Assembly: GCF_018780075.1 (NCBI RefSeq)
Contig: NZ_JADMKB010000027.1
Location: 62,001-126,000 of the forward strand
Reading direction: 5' to 3'
DNA length: 64,000 nucleotides
Source: Hydrogenophaga sp.
GTDB lineage: Bacteria > Pseudomonadota > Gammaproteobacteria > Burkholderiales > Burkholderiaceae_C
A program made the position numbers and the translations under genes. The number at the start of each line of letters is the position of its first letter. The first letter of the stretch is position 1. The notes under the pieces are model-generated. The model was not told where the DNA came from. It searched no databases and saw nothing but the letters and a program-made list of their open reading frames with translations. This document shows, in pieces, positions 35,185 to 47,975 of the stretch.

Positions 35185-35238
35185 TCAAGGCTTCGCTTCC
35201 ACCACCACAGCCGGCTTCACTTCATCTTCAACAACCAT
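35185..35238 (-). CDS. Possible 17-aa small protein or remnant
   Basis: Short frame MVVEDEVKPAVVVEAKP between the helicase stop and its terminator. Its codon use is coding-like (GAA, GTG, AAG, CCG), but it has no clear ribosome site. It may be a small ORF or the tail of a lost gene. Confidence 0.2.
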   Translation of the reverse strand: MVVEDEVKPAVVVEAKP

Positions 35239-35281
35239 TCATTCTGATGAAATTTGACGCGTGGCATCTTGATTCACGGGG

Positions 35282-37081
35282 TCAGCGGATGCGTCCGTAG
35301 CTGGTGCGCAACGGGTCGGCCGGGCCGCCGCGCGGTGCATCACCGCGTGGACCCCCGCGGCCGCCACCACCACCACCGCCGCGGTTGCCGTTGCGTGCGC
35401 CGCGGCCACCGATGGAGTCGATGCTGGTGCGCAGCGGATCGGGCTGACCGCCAGGGGCCGCAGCGCGCGCGCGGGGTTCGCGGATGCGCAGTTGACCCAG
35501 GTGGGCATTGGGGCCGGGCTGGCGCTCGCTGCCATCACCGCGGTCTTCGCGAGGACCACGGTCTTCACGCGGTCCACGGTCGGCGCGTTCGGCGTTGCGT
35601 GGTGCGCCGCCGCTGCGCGGTGGGCCGTTGCGGGGACCGTTGGCCGGGCCGTTGCGGCCGGGGCCGCCATTGCGGCGGCCGTCGGCGCGTTGACCGTCGC
35701 GGGCACCTTCGCCTCGCGGCTGGGCGTCACCTTGGGCGGCCGGGCGCTGGCGCTGACCACCGCCATTGCCGTTGCCACGGCCTTGCGGCGCGTCGGCCTT
35801 TTTCTCGCGCACGCGCTGCAGCATCTCGGTGCGGGCGGCCTTGGCGGCGGCGGCCATCACGTCGCGGCTCGGTGGCTTGCCGGCGCCGCCCCAGATGGTC
35901 TGGCGGCCCATGGCGATGGGTTCGGCACGCTCACCGGGTTCGGGCATGAACTCCTCGAAGCGCTGCACCGGGATCTCCTGCTTGGTGAAGCGCTCGATGT
36001 CCATCATGAAGCCTTCTTCGTCCAGGCTCACGAGGTTGACGGCTTCACCGCTCTTGCCCGCGCGGCCGGTGCGGCCGATGCGGTGCACGTAGTCTTCGCT
36101 GACGTTCGGGATTTCGTAGTTCACCACGTGCGGCAGCTCGTCGATGTCGATGCCGCGGGCCGCGATGTCGGTCGCCACCAGGGCGCGGATGTCGCCACTC
36201 TTGAAGCCGGCCAGCGCCTGGGTGCGGGCACCCTGGCTCTTGTTGCCGTGCAGCGCCATGGCCTGGATGCCGTTCTTGGTGAGGTACTCGGCCACGTTGT
36301 TGGCGCCGAACTTGGTGCGGGTGAACACCAGCACCTGGCTCCAGTTGTGCTGGTTGATGATGTGCACCAGCAGGGCCTTCTTCTTGCCGCGGCCCACCGG
36401 GTGGATCACCTGGGTGATGCGCTGCACCGTGGTGTTGCGCGGGGTCACCTGGATGTGCAGCGGGTCTTTGAGCAGGGCGCTGGCCAGGTCACGGATCTCG
36501 TCGCTGAAGGTGGCCGAGAACAGCAGGCTCTGCTTTTCCTTGGGCACCAGGGCGAGGATCTTCTTCACGTCGTGGATGAAGCCCATGTCCAGCATGCGGT
36601 CGGCTTCGTCCAGCACCAGCATCTGCACACCGGAGAGGTCCAGGAAACCTTGTTGCTGCAGGTCGAGCAGGCGGCCGGGGGTGGCCACCAGGATGTCCAC
36701 GCCACGCTTCATGGCATTGATCTGCGGGTTCATGCCGACGCCGCCGAAGATGACGGTGGAGGTCAGCGAGAGGTGCTTGCCATAGACGCGCACCGACTCT
36801 TCGACCTGGGCGGCGAGTTCGCGGGTGGGCGTGAGCACCAAGGCGCGGATGGCCACGCCGCCGAATTTGCTCTTGGCGCGCTCGCCGACGCTCAGCCGGT
36901 GCAGCATGGGCAGGGTGAAGGCGGCGGTCTTGCCGGTGCCGGTCTGGGCACCACCGAGCAGATCTCGCCCGGCCAGCACGGCGGGAATCGCCTCGGCCTG
37001 GATGGGGGTGGGGGTTTCGTAACCGTGCTCGCGCACAGCTTGGACGATGGCCGGGGCCAGGTTCAGTTCTTCGAAGTTCAT
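35282..37081 (-). CDS. DEAD-box RNA helicase (RhlE-like)
   Basis: 599-aa ATP-dependent RNA helicase. The Q motif is around PTPIQAE and motif I is AQTGTGKT at 45-52. PTRELA, DEAD in [10 protein letters not shown] near 155, SAT, and ARGIDI with [10 protein letters not shown] in domain 2 complete the set. Residues from about 425 on are a basic Gly/Arg/Asn/Gln-rich tail ([31 protein letters not shown]) that should bind RNA and be disordered. The start MNFEEL fits RhlE proteins. It ends in a strong terminator. Likely role: ribosome assembly or RNA turnover, by family. Confidence 0.93.
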   Translation of the reverse strand: MNFEELNLAPAIVQAVREHGYETPTPIQAEAIPAVLAGRDLLGGAQTGTGKTAAFTLPMLHRLSVGERAKSKFGGVAIRALVLTPTRELAAQVEESVRVYGKHLSLTSTVIFGGVGMNPQINAMKRGVDILVATPGRLLDLQQQGFLDLSGVQMLVLDEADRMLDMGFIHDVKKILALVPKEKQSLLFSATFSDEIRDLASALLKDPLHIQVTPRNTTVQRITQVIHPVGRGKKKALLVHIINQHNWSQVLVFTRTKFGANNVAEYLTKNGIQAMALHGNKSQGARTQALAGFKSGDIRALVATDIAARGIDIDELPHVVNYEIPNVSEDYVHRIGRTGRAGKSGEAVNLVSLDEEGFMMDIERFTKQEIPVQRFEEFMPEPGERAEPIAMGRQTIWGGAGKPPSRDVMAAAAKAARTEMLQRVREKKADAPQGRGNGNGGGQRQRPAAQGDAQPRGEGARDGQRADGRRNGGPGRNGPANGPRNGPPRSGGAPRNAERADRGPREDRGPREDRGDGSERQPGPNAHLGQLRIREPRARAAAPGGQPDPLRTSIDSIGGRGARNGNRGGGGGGGRGGPRGDAPRGGPADPLRTSYGRIR

Positions 37082-37410
37082 TAAAGGTGTGGCGCCCGTC
37101 CAGGGCGCTGGGGGCATCTGCCCGTTCGGACCTGGTGGGGACCGTTCAGTAGAAGGCAGACAGGATTCAGAAGGTGGGTCCGCGGGTCCAAAGTCTTGGA
37201 ACGCCGACCCTCCAGCAGGGTGCTGGTGTTGGAAGTCACTGATACAACACAACGGTTGCATTGTCGCACGTCTTTTCGCGCCGGCACGGAAAGATGCTTG
37301 CCGGAAGGTTCCGCCGCGCTCACATAATGGCGCGGAACATGGAATTTGCACCCGGGGTGCGGCCTCCCTGCCGCGCCTCAATCCGCCGATCTCACTTCTA
37401 CTCAGCCCCG
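37082..37410. other. Divergent promoter region, helicase / DUF1631
   Basis: 329 bp, no coding signal. A CATAAT near 37323-37328 could be the -10 of the DUF1631 gene, but the nearest TTGCCG is 19 bp upstream. The helicase leader is long on the other side. No repeat family is present here. Confidence 0.4.
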
Positions 37411-39603
37411 ATGAACGCTCCCAAGATGCTCCGGTTGGGCATGGCCAACGACGCCAGCCACCTGCGCCCCACGCTGCAGGACTGCCTCGAAGCCGCGCTG
37501 TCGATATCCGATTCGATGATCGACGAACTGCTCGAAGGCCTGCAAGCGGCGTTGGACCCCGATCGGGCAGGCGCCCCGCCGTTGGCCGAGACGCACCTCC
37601 AGCTGGAGCTGATCGAGCGGCTCAGCGAAGAGTCCGATGCGCTCAAGCGCACCTGGCACGAGCAGTTGCGCGAGGTGCTGTACCACGGCAGTGTGCTGGA
37701 TGCCGCGGGACCGGCGTCGGTCCGGTTTGACGACCTGCGGCAGCTCGATGACCGGCTGATCGACGCCACCATCGGCTTTGCCGTGGCCGAGCAGTCGATC
37801 CGGAGCGCCAGCACCGAGCAGCTGCCCAGGCTCAATGCCCTGGTCAGCAGCCTGATGGGCTGGATGACCGTGCAACCCGAACTCAATCCGCTCAGGCCCG
37901 CCGCATTTGCCCATGCCCTGCGCGAGTTGCTGGTTCGCCATGTTCCCGACGACGAGCAGCGCAGCGCGCTGTTTTTCCCGGCGGCGGGCATGCTGGGTGA
38001 AAGCCTGCGGCAGGTCTATCGCGAACTCATCCAGTGGCTGCTGGTGCACGGCGTGGAACCGGTGGCCGGTCCTGCGCTGCTGGCCCAACGGGAGCAAGGC
38101 CCCCAAGGCGCCGTGGGGCGGACGATGCTCACCCTGGGCCGGCTTCGGCAGCTGCTCGCGGGTGACCTGAGCCATGAGGAATCGACGGGCCAGGGGTTCG
38201 TGCACACGGTGCCCCTGTCCATGACGGCGCTGGAGGACCTGGACCTGATCGAGCCGCTGATTCGTCGCTTGCGTCAGCGGGCCAGCTCCACCGATGAGGC
38301 GGCGGCGAAGCCCGAACTGCCCATTGTTCTGGAGAACAACCTGGGTCGCCTGCTGGGGCAGGAGGTGGTTCGGCTCATGCTGGACAACCTGACGCAGGAC
38401 GAGCGCTTGCTGCCGGCCATCCGGCAGCAGATCGGCCTGCTGGAACCCATCCTGATCAAACTGTCGCAAGCCGACCCGCGTTTTTTCAGCGAGCGCCGGC
38501 ACCCCGCGCGCCAGTTGCTGGAAGAAATCACCCAGCGCAGCCTCGGGTTTCAGGGCCAGAACGACGAAGGTTTCTCCAAGCTGCTGGATTCGATCATCGA
38601 TGCGGTGTATTCGCTCAACCGGGCCGCCGCGACCGAGGAGGTGTTTGCCCGCTTGCTCAAACGCCTTCGCCGGCGCTGGGAGCAGGACGATGCGAGCAAA
38701 AACCAGATGCGGACCGAGGCCGCCCGAGCGCTGATGCATGCCGAGCAGCGGCACCTGCTGGCCGAGCGGCTGGCCGCCGACTTCCAGCGCCAGACGCTGG
38801 ACAAGGACATCCCCGAGTTCGTGCTGCAGTTCCTTTGTGGCCCCTGGTCGCAGGTGGTGGCCGAGTCCCAGCTGGCCGGCGTGGCCTCGGTCGAAGCGGA
38901 CGAGCCGATTGACCGCGTCGCGGAAGACCTGATCTGGAGCGTGCAGATCGAGCTCATCCGGCGTGACACCGAGCGGCTGGTCAAGCTGGTGCCCCGCCTG
39001 CTCGGGCAACTGCGGCGGGGTTTGCAGTTGATCGAATACCCACCCGACCTGACGGGCCAGCTCTTCGACATGCTGGTGGCCGTGCACGAGCAGGCCTTTG
39101 ACCGGGCGGCGTCGCCGGAGCCCGGTGACGCGCCGCCAGTGGCGGACATTCCCACCTTGTTCGAGCGGGTGGACGACCCGGCCTCCGCCGCCGTGCCAGC
39201 GTCCGCAGAACACGGCGAAACCTTCTGGATGGCCAACAGCGAAGCCACCGATGCCGGCTACGTGTCAGAAGAGCCCGCCGCACCAGCCGCGCCCGATTCG
39301 GGGGATGCTCACAGCGCCGATCTGGCCACCGGTGCCTGGGTGGACCTGCTGATTCAGGGCGCCTGGGTGCGGGCCGAGCTGACCTGGACGAGCCCGCACC
39401 GCAGCCTGTTCATGTTCATCTCCGCCAAGGGGCTGGCCCACTCCATGACCCGGCGCACGCTGGACCGGCTGCGCCATGCCGATCAGTTGCGGGTGGTGTC
39501 GCGCGGGGGCATGGTCGAGGGCGCGCTCGATGCCGTCGCCCAGCTCGCCTTGCGCAACCAGAGCGAAGCCGATGGCGCCGCTGAGCCTGGAACCACCCCG
39601 TGA
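37411..39603 (+). CDS. DUF1631-family protein, paralogue 1
   Basis: 730-aa cytoplasmic, mostly helical protein of the DUF1631 family (function unknown). Conserved blocks are [30 protein letters not shown], a [16 protein letters not shown] motif and a C-terminal beta-rich module ([29 protein letters not shown]). The second paralogue at 42735 keeps the same blocks. The start MNAPKM lacks a clear ribosome site; an upstream in-frame Met at 37261 would lie in the promoter region. Its stop overlaps the GTG of the next gene by 4 bp. Confidence 0.85.
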   Translation: MNAPKMLRLGMANDASHLRPTLQDCLEAALSISDSMIDELLEGLQAALDPDRAGAPPLAETHLQLELIERLSEESDALKRTWHEQLREVLYHGSVLDAAGPASVRFDDLRQLDDRLIDATIGFAVAEQSIRSASTEQLPRLNALVSSLMGWMTVQPELNPLRPAAFAHALRELLVRHVPDDEQRSALFFPAAGMLGESLRQVYRELIQWLLVHGVEPVAGPALLAQREQGPQGAVGRTMLTLGRLRQLLAGDLSHEESTGQGFVHTVPLSMTALEDLDLIEPLIRRLRQRASSTDEAAAKPELPIVLENNLGRLLGQEVVRLMLDNLTQDERLLPAIRQQIGLLEPILIKLSQADPRFFSERRHPARQLLEEITQRSLGFQGQNDEGFSKLLDSIIDAVYSLNRAAATEEVFARLLKRLRRRWEQDDASKNQMRTEAARALMHAEQRHLLAERLAADFQRQTLDKDIPEFVLQFLCGPWSQVVAESQLAGVASVEADEPIDRVAEDLIWSVQIELIRRDTERLVKLVPRLLGQLRRGLQLIEYPPDLTGQLFDMLVAVHEQAFDRAASPEPGDAPPVADIPTLFERVDDPASAAVPASAEHGETFWMANSEATDAGYVSEEPAAPAAPDSGDAHSADLATGAWVDLLIQGAWVRAELTWTSPHRSLFMFISAKGLAHSMTRRTLDRLRHADQLRVVSRGGMVEGALDAVAQLALRNQSEADGAAEPGTTP

Positions 39604-40145
39604 CCACCACCACCTTTGGCTACAACGCGGCGCAGGACCGCATCTGGATGCGCGTGCACGAGCAGGACAGCACCGTCTGGTTCACCCGCCGCATGGTCAT
39701 CAGCATTTTCGGCACGGTGCTTCCCTCGTTCGAGGCGTCCACGCCGGGCGAGCAGGGTGGCGCCAGCCCCCGAGCCCGGGCGTCGATCGAGCACGACCTG
39801 TCGCTCCACGAGGCGGCTCCGGGGCAGCGCCCGCCCCAGATCCGTGCCGGCCACGAGTCGCCGGGCACCAGGAGCGATCCGCAGGAGCGCCTGTGCCAGA
39901 AGATCAGCACCCAGACCAGCAGCGAATCCGTCAACATGACCTTCGACACCGGCAGCGGACCGCTGGTCCTGCGCCTGAGCCGCAAGGGCACGCACCTGTG
40001 GTTCCAGGGGCTGGCCATGGTGCTCAGGCAGGCGCGCTGGAACCTGCCTGACGCCCTGCCGGACTGGTTGCAGGCGGGCGTTTTGCCGCCGGCCATGCAG
40101 CAACTGATCAGCAAGCCCTTGCCAGACAACCTGGATGACGATTGA
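39600..40145 (+). CDS. Conserved-type hypothetical protein coupled to DUF1631
   Basis: 181 aa, GTG start inside GTGA overlapping the DUF1631 stop, so translation is coupled. I do not recognise the family. The N-terminus (FGYNAAQDRIWMRVHEQDS) and C-terminus (LVLRLSRKGTHLWFQGLAMV) look folded and beta-rich, separated by a charged, probably disordered linker (about 45-105). No signal peptide or TM segment. The coupling suggests a partner of the DUF1631 protein. Confidence 0.7.
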   Translation: MTTTTFGYNAAQDRIWMRVHEQDSTVWFTRRMVISIFGTVLPSFEASTPGEQGGASPRARASIEHDLSLHEAAPGQRPPQIRAGHESPGTRSDPQERLCQKISTQTSSESVNMTFDTGSGPLVLRLSRKGTHLWFQGLAMVLRQARWNLPDALPDWLQAGVLPPAMQQLISKPLPDNLDDD

Positions 40146-40292
40146 AGCCCGGGCGATAATCGAAGACTTCTTTTTTTGGCAGCACAGCGGCAGGACAGCA
40201 ACGGCGCAAGGCGTCTTTGTTGAAACGGAGCCGCACCAGCGCTGACGCGCTGTGGCCTGTGTTCCCTTCGGTCACTCAGCATTTTTATCCAA

Positions 40293-41954
<1,662 letters not shown>

Positions 41955-41955
41955 C

Positions 41956-42042
41956 GCCCCCTGCGCCGCGCCTGCGGTGCGTCACCCCCCACTGGGGGGC
42001 AATGCCTGCGGCCTGGCGAAGCCAGTTCCGCGGCATTCTTGG
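41956..42042 (+). repeat. Gene-end repeat 11
   Basis: Starts directly after the ettA stop. Arms AATGCC/GGCATT, inner hairpin CTGGC-GAA-GCCAG. Confidence 0.85.
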
Positions 42043-42070
42043 TTGAACTGCCCATCGCTCCGGAAACACC

Positions 42071-42622
42071 ATGGAACTCACCGATCAACAAGTGCTCGCC
42101 GACACCCGCCGCTGGATCGAGAAGGCGGTGATCGGGTTGAACCTGTGTCCGTTCGCGCGTTCGGTGTATGTGAAGAACCAGGTGCGCATCGTGGTCAGCC
42201 GGGCGAGGCACCTGGATGCCTTTCTCGACGAACTGGACCGCGAGCTGGACCTGCTGGTGAACACGCCGGCCGATCAGATCGACACCACGCTGCTGGTGCA
42301 CCCCACGCTGTTCCCGGATTTTTTCGTGTTCAACGACTTCATGGGCGTGGTGGACGACGTGGTGGCCGAGCACGAACTGGAAGGCACCATCCAGGTGGCG
42401 AGCTTCCATCCCCTGTTCCAGTTTGACGGGGCCGAACCCGACGACATCAGCAACGCCACCAACCGCGCGCCGTACCCGACGCTGCACCTGCTGCGCGAAG
42501 AGAGTGTGGAGCGTGCGGTGGCGTCCGACGCGGGCGACGCCGAAAAGATTGTCGAGCGCAACATCGAGACCCTGCGGGCACTGGGTGCTTCGGGCTGGCA
42601 GGCACTGCTGGCAAAACCCTGA
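42071..42622 (+). CDS. DUF1415-family protein
   Basis: 183-aa cytoplasmic protein of the DUF1415 family. Hallmarks are NLCPFARSVYVKNQVRIVVS, HPTLFPDFFVFNDF, FHPLFQFDG and NRAPYPTLHLLRE. Family function is unknown; the conserved Cys, His and Asp residues suggest a small enzyme. No clear ribosome site precedes the ATG. It lies between ettA and the second DUF1631 gene. Confidence 0.9.
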   Translation: MELTDQQVLADTRRWIEKAVIGLNLCPFARSVYVKNQVRIVVSRARHLDAFLDELDRELDLLVNTPADQIDTTLLVHPTLFPDFFVFNDFMGVVDDVVAEHELEGTIQVASFHPLFQFDGAEPDDISNATNRAPYPTLHLLREESVERAVASDAGDAEKIVERNIETLRALGASGWQALLAKP

Positions 42623-42734
42623 ACTGGCCGGGGTTGGGCGCGCACATCCGGGTATCGCGCGCCGGGTTGGATGGGGATACTGGAAGGCACACCAACCCTT
42701 GCTCCATCTCTGGAGATGAAAGGTATCCGGTCGC

Positions 42735-44813
42735 ATGGACGCCAGCCCGAACGAGTCCTTTGATGCCTGCCTGAAGGAAGCCCTCGTGCAGACGCGCGCG
42801 TGGATCCCGCGCTGGCTCACCAAGCTGCGGGAGGCGCTGCAACAACGCGAAAGCGCCGCCAGCCGCCCGCAGGAAAAGCAGGCCCTGGGTCAGGCCCGGA
42901 CCACGCTGGAGAGCCACCACGAGCTGATTGCGGCACGCTTTCTGGAGGCCTTCGCCGAATCGGTGGAAGGCGCCTTGCCGTCGACCACCAACCCGACCCG
43001 CAGCCTGAAGTCGCTGAGCTTTGACGAACTGGAGCTCATGGGCGATGAACAGGTGCAGGAGACCGTGGAACTCGCCCGTGTGCAGCAGGTGATCAAGATA
43101 TCGGCCGACGAGGCGCTGAATGCCCTGAACGCGCGCATGAGCAGCGCCAGGGGTCTGCAGCGGGTGCGCATCGAGGCCAACCCGCTGCGCTCCGAGGTGG
43201 TGGTGACGTCCCTGATGCGCGCGCTCAACGGATTGCACGTGGAGCCGGCGGTGCGTTCGCGCTGGTTGCAGACCGGTGCCGTGGCCTTTGGTGAGGAGCT
43301 GCGGGACATGTACGTGCGCCTGAGCGCGCTGCTCGACAGCAGGGGCATTGAGCCCGCGGGCTACACCGTGATCCAGACGCCCCGAGGCCGCACACCGGCA
43401 CCGGAGGGCAGCGTCCGCAGTGAATCGGTGTCGACGGAAGCGGTGCGCGGCCCCGATGCGCTGCTCACCCTGGACCACCTGCACCAGTTGCTGGTGGGCA
43501 ACCTCGACCAGTCGGGCAGCGGCCCCAGCGACCAGGGCGCCTCGGGTTCGGGCAACGCCATGGTGCGCACCCTGGCGGCCGAGGTGGTCACGCTGATGCT
43601 GCGGCGCCTGACCACCGACGAACGCCTGCTGGCCCCCCTGCGCGACATGCTGCAGGGCATGAAGCCGGCACTCTTGCTGCTCGCGCGCAGCGATCCCCGG
43701 TTTTTTGCCGACCGGCACAACCCCGCGCGCCGCCTGCTCGACGCCATCGCCGAGCGCGGCCTGGCGTTCACCAGCGAGCAGGATGCGGGGTACCAACCGT
43801 TTGCCACACAGGTGCATGACATCGTGCGCGCGCTGCAGAGCTCGGGGGCCGATCTGCCCGACCGTTTTCCCGGCCTGCTGGAGCTGCTGACGCGCTCGCG
43901 GGCCGAGGCCCTGGTGCCCAGGCAGGCGCAGGCCCGCGGGCTGGCCGTGCAGACCCTGATGCGCGTGGAGCAGCGCAACCTGCTGGCCGAACGGGTGGCG
44001 ACCGAGTTCCGGGCACGCAACGATTTCGAGCGTGCACCCGGCGTGGTGCGGCGTTTCCTGACCGGGCCCTGGTCGCAGGTGGTGGCTCAGGCGCGCATGG
44101 ACGCGGCCGAAAAATCGGTGGCGTCCGTGTCGTTGGCGTCTGCGGCGGGTTACACCGACATCGTGCCCGACCTGTTGTGGTCTTCTCAGCTGGCGCAGGC
44201 CAGTCGCAACCGGCCCCGCCTGATCAAGATCATTCCCGGCCTGCTGCGCACCTTGCGCGAGGGCCTGGATGCCATCGATTACCCGCGCACCCAGAGCGAG
44301 TCGTTTTTTTCGGCCCTGATGGGGCTGCACGAGGCGGCGTACAAGACCCAGCGGGAAGCGCCCGTCGAGGACTCGCCACCCAGCCATCAGTTCGAGCCGG
44401 AGGCCGACGAGCCCTGGATGCATCCGGTCGAAGCGCGCGACACCGGCTTCATGGAGGACGCGCTGATGGACACGCAGCCGGCCTTCGTGGACACCGAGAT
44501 CATGCCGAGGGACTGGTCCGATGCCAAAGAGGCGGTGGCCCGCGAGGGGGGCCAGGTCTTGCCCGTGGGCGCCTGGGTCGATGTCTGGTACGAGGGCCGC
44601 GCGCTGCGCTGTCAGGTCACCTGGGCCAGCCCCCACGGGACCATGTTCCTGTTCACCGGGTCGGACGGGCGCTCCCTGTCCATGACGAGGCGCGGCGTGG
44701 AACGCCTGCTGGCCCAGGACCGGCTGCGCGTGGTGGCCAACCACGGCATGGTCGACGACGCGCTGGATGCCGTGGCGCGTCAGGCCTGCATCAACAGCGC
44801 CCTGCAGCCGTAG
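42735..44813 (+). CDS. DUF1631-family protein, paralogue 2
   Basis: 692-aa paralogue of the product of 37411-39603, with [61 protein letters not shown] and the C-terminal GAWVDVWYEGRALRCQVTW module. It lacks the small coupled partner of paralogue 1. No signal peptide. It is convergent with the TAXI-type gene, with 51 bp between stops and no terminator recognised. Confidence 0.85.
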   Translation: MDASPNESFDACLKEALVQTRAWIPRWLTKLREALQQRESAASRPQEKQALGQARTTLESHHELIAARFLEAFAESVEGALPSTTNPTRSLKSLSFDELELMGDEQVQETVELARVQQVIKISADEALNALNARMSSARGLQRVRIEANPLRSEVVVTSLMRALNGLHVEPAVRSRWLQTGAVAFGEELRDMYVRLSALLDSRGIEPAGYTVIQTPRGRTPAPEGSVRSESVSTEAVRGPDALLTLDHLHQLLVGNLDQSGSGPSDQGASGSGNAMVRTLAAEVVTLMLRRLTTDERLLAPLRDMLQGMKPALLLLARSDPRFFADRHNPARRLLDAIAERGLAFTSEQDAGYQPFATQVHDIVRALQSSGADLPDRFPGLLELLTRSRAEALVPRQAQARGLAVQTLMRVEQRNLLAERVATEFRARNDFERAPGVVRRFLTGPWSQVVAQARMDAAEKSVASVSLASAAGYTDIVPDLLWSSQLAQASRNRPRLIKIIPGLLRTLREGLDAIDYPRTQSESFFSALMGLHEAAYKTQREAPVEDSPPSHQFEPEADEPWMHPVEARDTGFMEDALMDTQPAFVDTEIMPRDWSDAKEAVAREGGQVLPVGAWVDVWYEGRALRCQVTWASPHGTMFLFTGSDGRSLSMTRRGVERLLAQDRLRVVANHGMVDDALDAVARQACINSALQP

Positions 44814-44864
44814 GCACGGTGTGCGCTGGCTGCCGGCACCGCCGTCCGGGCGGGGCCGCGGCGC

Positions 44865-46199
44865 TCAGTTTTTCCTCAGCAGCTTCTTGCGCACCAGACC
44901 GATGTTGCTGCGCAGGGCGTACAGCTCGTCGGTGTGCGACAGCGGCACCACGACCTGCTCCACCTTCTCCTCCAGCCGGTCGAGCTGCGCCAGCAGGTCG
45001 TCCACCGGCGTGGGTTCGTCCTGGTGGTCCATGTGGCGCTGCTCGATGCTGCGCAGTTCGGCGTACCAGCGGAACACACGCGAGCGGATGCGGAAGGTGT
45101 AGAGCGGCGGCACGATGCGCGAGAGGGGCAGGGCCAGGGCGAGGATCAGGCCCATGGCCAGCCACATGCGTTCGACCAGGTTCGCGAGCCAGAAGGGCAG
45201 GTAGCGCTGCAGGAAGGGCGGGCCGTTCTTGATGGCGCGCACCGCCTCGGGCGAGATCGGCACCTCGCTGTGCTCCAAGTTCGGGTACTCGCGCGCCCGG
45301 CTGAACCAGCTGGCGCCGCCGTGCAGGCCGGTGGCCGTCTGGGCGAAGAGCTGCAGGATCGCCGGGTGGGTCTTGGCGCCGGCGAGCAGGCCGGTGGTCG
45401 AGGCCACGAGGTGCATGTCGTGTTCGGGGATGTTCTTCGACAGGTCCACCACGCCCTGCGGCATCACCACGGGCGTGAGGTAGCCGAAGCGCCGCGAATA
45501 GGCCTCGCTTTGCGCAAAGTTCAGCAGGTGGATGCCCGGCGACTGCAGCAGCATCTGCACCATCAGCGATTCGGGTGCGGAGGCGAACACCACGGCGTCG
45601 ACCTCGCCGTTGAGGAAGGCCACCGTGGCCGGCGTTTGCTCCAGTTCGCTGAGCTGGAGCTGCTGCCGGTCGATGCGGTTCACGTCGAGCAGGGTGGTGA
45701 ACAGGCGTGGCACGCCGCTGCCGGCGGTGCCGACGTTGACGCGCCAGCCGACCAGATCCCCGAGCGACTGGATGGTGGGTTGCTGGCGCAGGCGAAGCGC
45801 CGAGTCTTCGCGGTAAAACAGCCAGAGCGGCTCCACGAACAGGCTGCCAAGCGAGGAGATCGACTCCTCGTCGTCGTAGCCGATGTCGGCGCTGCCGCCT
45901 TGCACGAAACCCAGATCGGCCTGGCCGGTGCGCAGCAGTTCGAGGTTGGCCGACGAGCCCTGGGAGGGCAGCAATTCCACGGTGATGCCGTAGCGCTTGA
46001 GTGCGTCGGCGTAGCGTTTGCCGAACTCGTCGTAGGCGCTCTGGGCCGGGCCGGTGGCGAGCACGACGCGCTTGGGCGGGTTGGGGTCGAGCCACCAGTA
46101 GGTGAGCGCGAGCAGCAGCACCGTGAGCAGCGCGAAAGGCCCCACGGATGCCGCCAGGTCGCGCAACGACAGCAGGGTGTAGCGGATGTTGCTGGGCAT
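44865..46199 (-). CDS. TAXI-family TRAP-type solute-binding protein, membrane-anchored
   Basis: 444 aa. An uncleaved N-terminal TM (about 18-36, PFALLTVLLLALTYWW) is followed by a TAXI-type periplasmic-binding domain (LATGPAQSAYDEFGKRYADA, LELLRTGQADLGFVQGGSAD, WRVNVGTAGSGVPRLF). A second TM near 338-360 (MWLAMGLILALALPLSRIVP) leads to a cytoplasmic coiled tail (RLEEKVEQVVVPLS). It has no TRAP permease neighbour, so it may be a sensor or accessory protein rather than a classical transporter subunit. The ligand is unknown; family members bind dicarboxylates or glutamate. Confidence 0.85.
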   Translation of the reverse strand: MPSNIRYTLLSLRDLAASVGPFALLTVLLLALTYWWLDPNPPKRVVLATGPAQSAYDEFGKRYADALKRYGITVELLPSQGSSANLELLRTGQADLGFVQGGSADIGYDDEESISSLGSLFVEPLWLFYREDSALRLRQQPTIQSLGDLVGWRVNVGTAGSGVPRLFTTLLDVNRIDRQQLQLSELEQTPATVAFLNGEVDAVVFASAPESLMVQMLLQSPGIHLLNFAQSEAYSRRFGYLTPVVMPQGVVDLSKNIPEHDMHLVASTTGLLAGAKTHPAILQLFAQTATGLHGGASWFSRAREYPNLEHSEVPISPEAVRAIKNGPPFLQRYLPFWLANLVERMWLAMGLILALALPLSRIVPPLYTFRIRSRVFRWYAELRSIEQRHMDHQDEPTPVDDLLAQLDRLEEKVEQVVVPLSHTDELYALRSNIGLVRKKLLRKN

Positions 46200-46257
46200 T
46201 CCGCTACCTTAGCATGCGTCCGTCAGCGGCAAGACGGGCCGCGACCCGCGCAGCGGC

Positions 46258-46340
46258 AACGCGTTTTTCCGCCGGGCCGCCCCAAGGAAAAACAGCCCCC
46301 TCGGGGGGCAGCGACCCGCGCAGCGGCGGAGCGTGGGGGC
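46258..46340 (-). repeat. Gene-end repeat 12 (divergent)
   Basis: Follows the chemoreceptor gene stop at 46349. The outer arms are GTTTTTCC/GGAAAAAC, unlike any other copy, yet still complementary. Confidence 0.75.
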
Positions 46341-46348
46341 TTGTTACC

Positions 46349-47908
46349 TCACATCCGGAAGATCTGCACCGATTCCTTCATCACCTTGGCCTGGGCCTGC
46401 AGCGAGCTGGCGGCCGCGGCGAGTTCTTCGACCATGGCCGAGTTCTGCTGCGTCACCGAGTCGAGCTGGCCCACGGCCTGGTTGATCTGCGACAGCCCCA
46501 TGGACTGTTCTTGCGAGGCGCCGGTGATCTCGGCGATCAGGCCGTTGACCTGCTGCACGGCCATGACCACGTTGCCCATGGTCTTGCCGGCGTTGTGCAC
46601 CAGCTGGCCGCCTTGCGACACCTGGCTGGCCGATTCGTCGATCAGCACCTTGATCTCTTTGGCGGCGGTCGAGGTGCGCTGCGCGAGGCTGCGCACCTCG
46701 GCGGCCACCACGGCAAAGCCTCGGCCCTGTTCGCCCGCGCGGGCGGCCTCCACGGCCGCATTGAGGGCGAGGATGTTGGTCTGAAAGGAAATGCCTTCGA
46801 TCACCTGGATGATCTCGCTGATGCGGCTCGACGAGCGGCTGATCTGGTCCATGGTGGCGATCACCTGGGCCATGGCCTCGTTGCCCTCGCCCGCCACGTT
46901 GGCCGCACGGCTGGCCAGCACCCCGGCCTCGCGCGCCGATGTGGCGCTTTGTTCCACCGTGCTGGTGAGTTGCTCCATGGAGGCAGCGGTTTCTTCCAGG
47001 CTGCCGGCCTGGGCTTCGGTGCGGGCCGAGAGGTCCTGGTTGCCGTTGGCGATCTCATTGGACGCGACCTGCACACCCTCGACCTCGTGGCGCACGTCGG
47101 ACACCACAGCCTGCAGGTTGACGTTGAGCTGGTTGAGCGCGCGCGAGAGGTCGCCGAACTCCCCGCCGGCCTGGCTGGCTGTGCGGGCGGAGAGATCGCC
47201 GGCGGCCATGAAGTTGGCGAAGGTGACGGCCTGTTCCAGCGGTCCCACCATCATGCGGCGCATGAAGGCGGCCAGGGCCAGCGCCACCACACCGGTGACC
47301 CCATAGGCCACCATGTGCCACACCTCGGGCAGGCCTTCGGTGGCGCTTTCCATGAACTGCACACCGAACGCGAGCCCCAGCGTCATGGCGCCGAGCTTCT
47401 TGCCCAGGGTCGGGCGCATCCAGCGCTGCAGCTGGCCTCGCAGGCCGCTGCGCACCAGCTGGCCGCTGCGCAGGCCGATCGTGGTCTGGCCCGACTCGGC
47501 TTCCGCGCGCATGCGGGCATAGAGGGTCTCGGCCTGTTCGATCTGTTCGCGCGTGGGCTGGGTGCGCACCGACATGTAGCCCACCGGCTGGCCGTTTTGC
47601 ACCACCGGCGTGGCGTTGGCCATGACCCAGTAGTGGTCGCCGTTCTTGCGCCGGTTCTTCACCAGGGCCGACCAGGGCGAGCCGCTTTGCAGCGTGGCCC
47701 ACATGTCGCGAAAGGCCTCGGCCGGCATGTCGGGGTGTCGCACCAGATTGTGGTGCTGGCCGATCAGCTCTTCCCGCGAGTAGCCGCTGACGGCGATGAA
47801 GGCCGGGTTGCAGTAGGTGATGCGGCTTTGCAGGTCGGTCGTGGAGACCAGGGTGACCCCGCTCGGAATGAGGAACTCTTGGTGGGTGACGGGCAGGTTG
47901 GTGCGCAT
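46349..47908 (-). CDS. Aer-like methyl-accepting chemotaxis protein with PAS domain
   Basis: 519-aa energy-taxis type receptor. The N-terminal cytoplasmic PAS domain (about 20-115: [47 protein letters not shown]) resembles the FAD-binding PAS of Aer. A hydrophobic membrane segment lies near 175-215, then HAMP, then the signalling domain with the hairpin tip [20 protein letters not shown] that binds CheA/CheW. It has no periplasmic ligand domain, so it senses inside the cell. A flagellar-type (FliA) promoter candidate lies upstream. Confidence 0.92.
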   Translation of the reverse strand: MRTNLPVTHQEFLIPSGVTLVSTTDLQSRITYCNPAFIAVSGYSREELIGQHHNLVRHPDMPAEAFRDMWATLQSGSPWSALVKNRRKNGDHYWVMANATPVVQNGQPVGYMSVRTQPTREQIEQAETLYARMRAEAESGQTTIGLRSGQLVRSGLRGQLQRWMRPTLGKKLGAMTLGLAFGVQFMESATEGLPEVWHMVAYGVTGVVALALAAFMRRMMVGPLEQAVTFANFMAAGDLSARTASQAGGEFGDLSRALNQLNVNLQAVVSDVRHEVEGVQVASNEIANGNQDLSARTEAQAGSLEETAASMEQLTSTVEQSATSAREAGVLASRAANVAGEGNEAMAQVIATMDQISRSSSRISEIIQVIEGISFQTNILALNAAVEAARAGEQGRGFAVVAAEVRSLAQRTSTAAKEIKVLIDESASQVSQGGQLVHNAGKTMGNVVMAVQQVNGLIAEITGASQEQSMGLSQINQAVGQLDSVTQQNSAMVEELAAAASSLQAQAKVMKESVQIFRM

Positions 47909-47942
47909 GGCTGGTGATTCCGGTGGAGTTCTTACCTGTGTT

Positions 47943-47967
47943 TCGTCAGGGGGGACAGTGAACTTGA
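47943..47967 (-). promoter_or_regulatory. Candidate FliA (sigma-28) promoter of the chemoreceptor
   Basis: Minus strand TCAAGTTC, 10-12 bp spacer, GACGAAAC, against the consensus TAAAGTTT-N11-GCCGATAA. Partial match, supported by the chemotaxis gene downstream. Confidence 0.4.
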
Positions 47968-47975
47968 GTCCGTCT

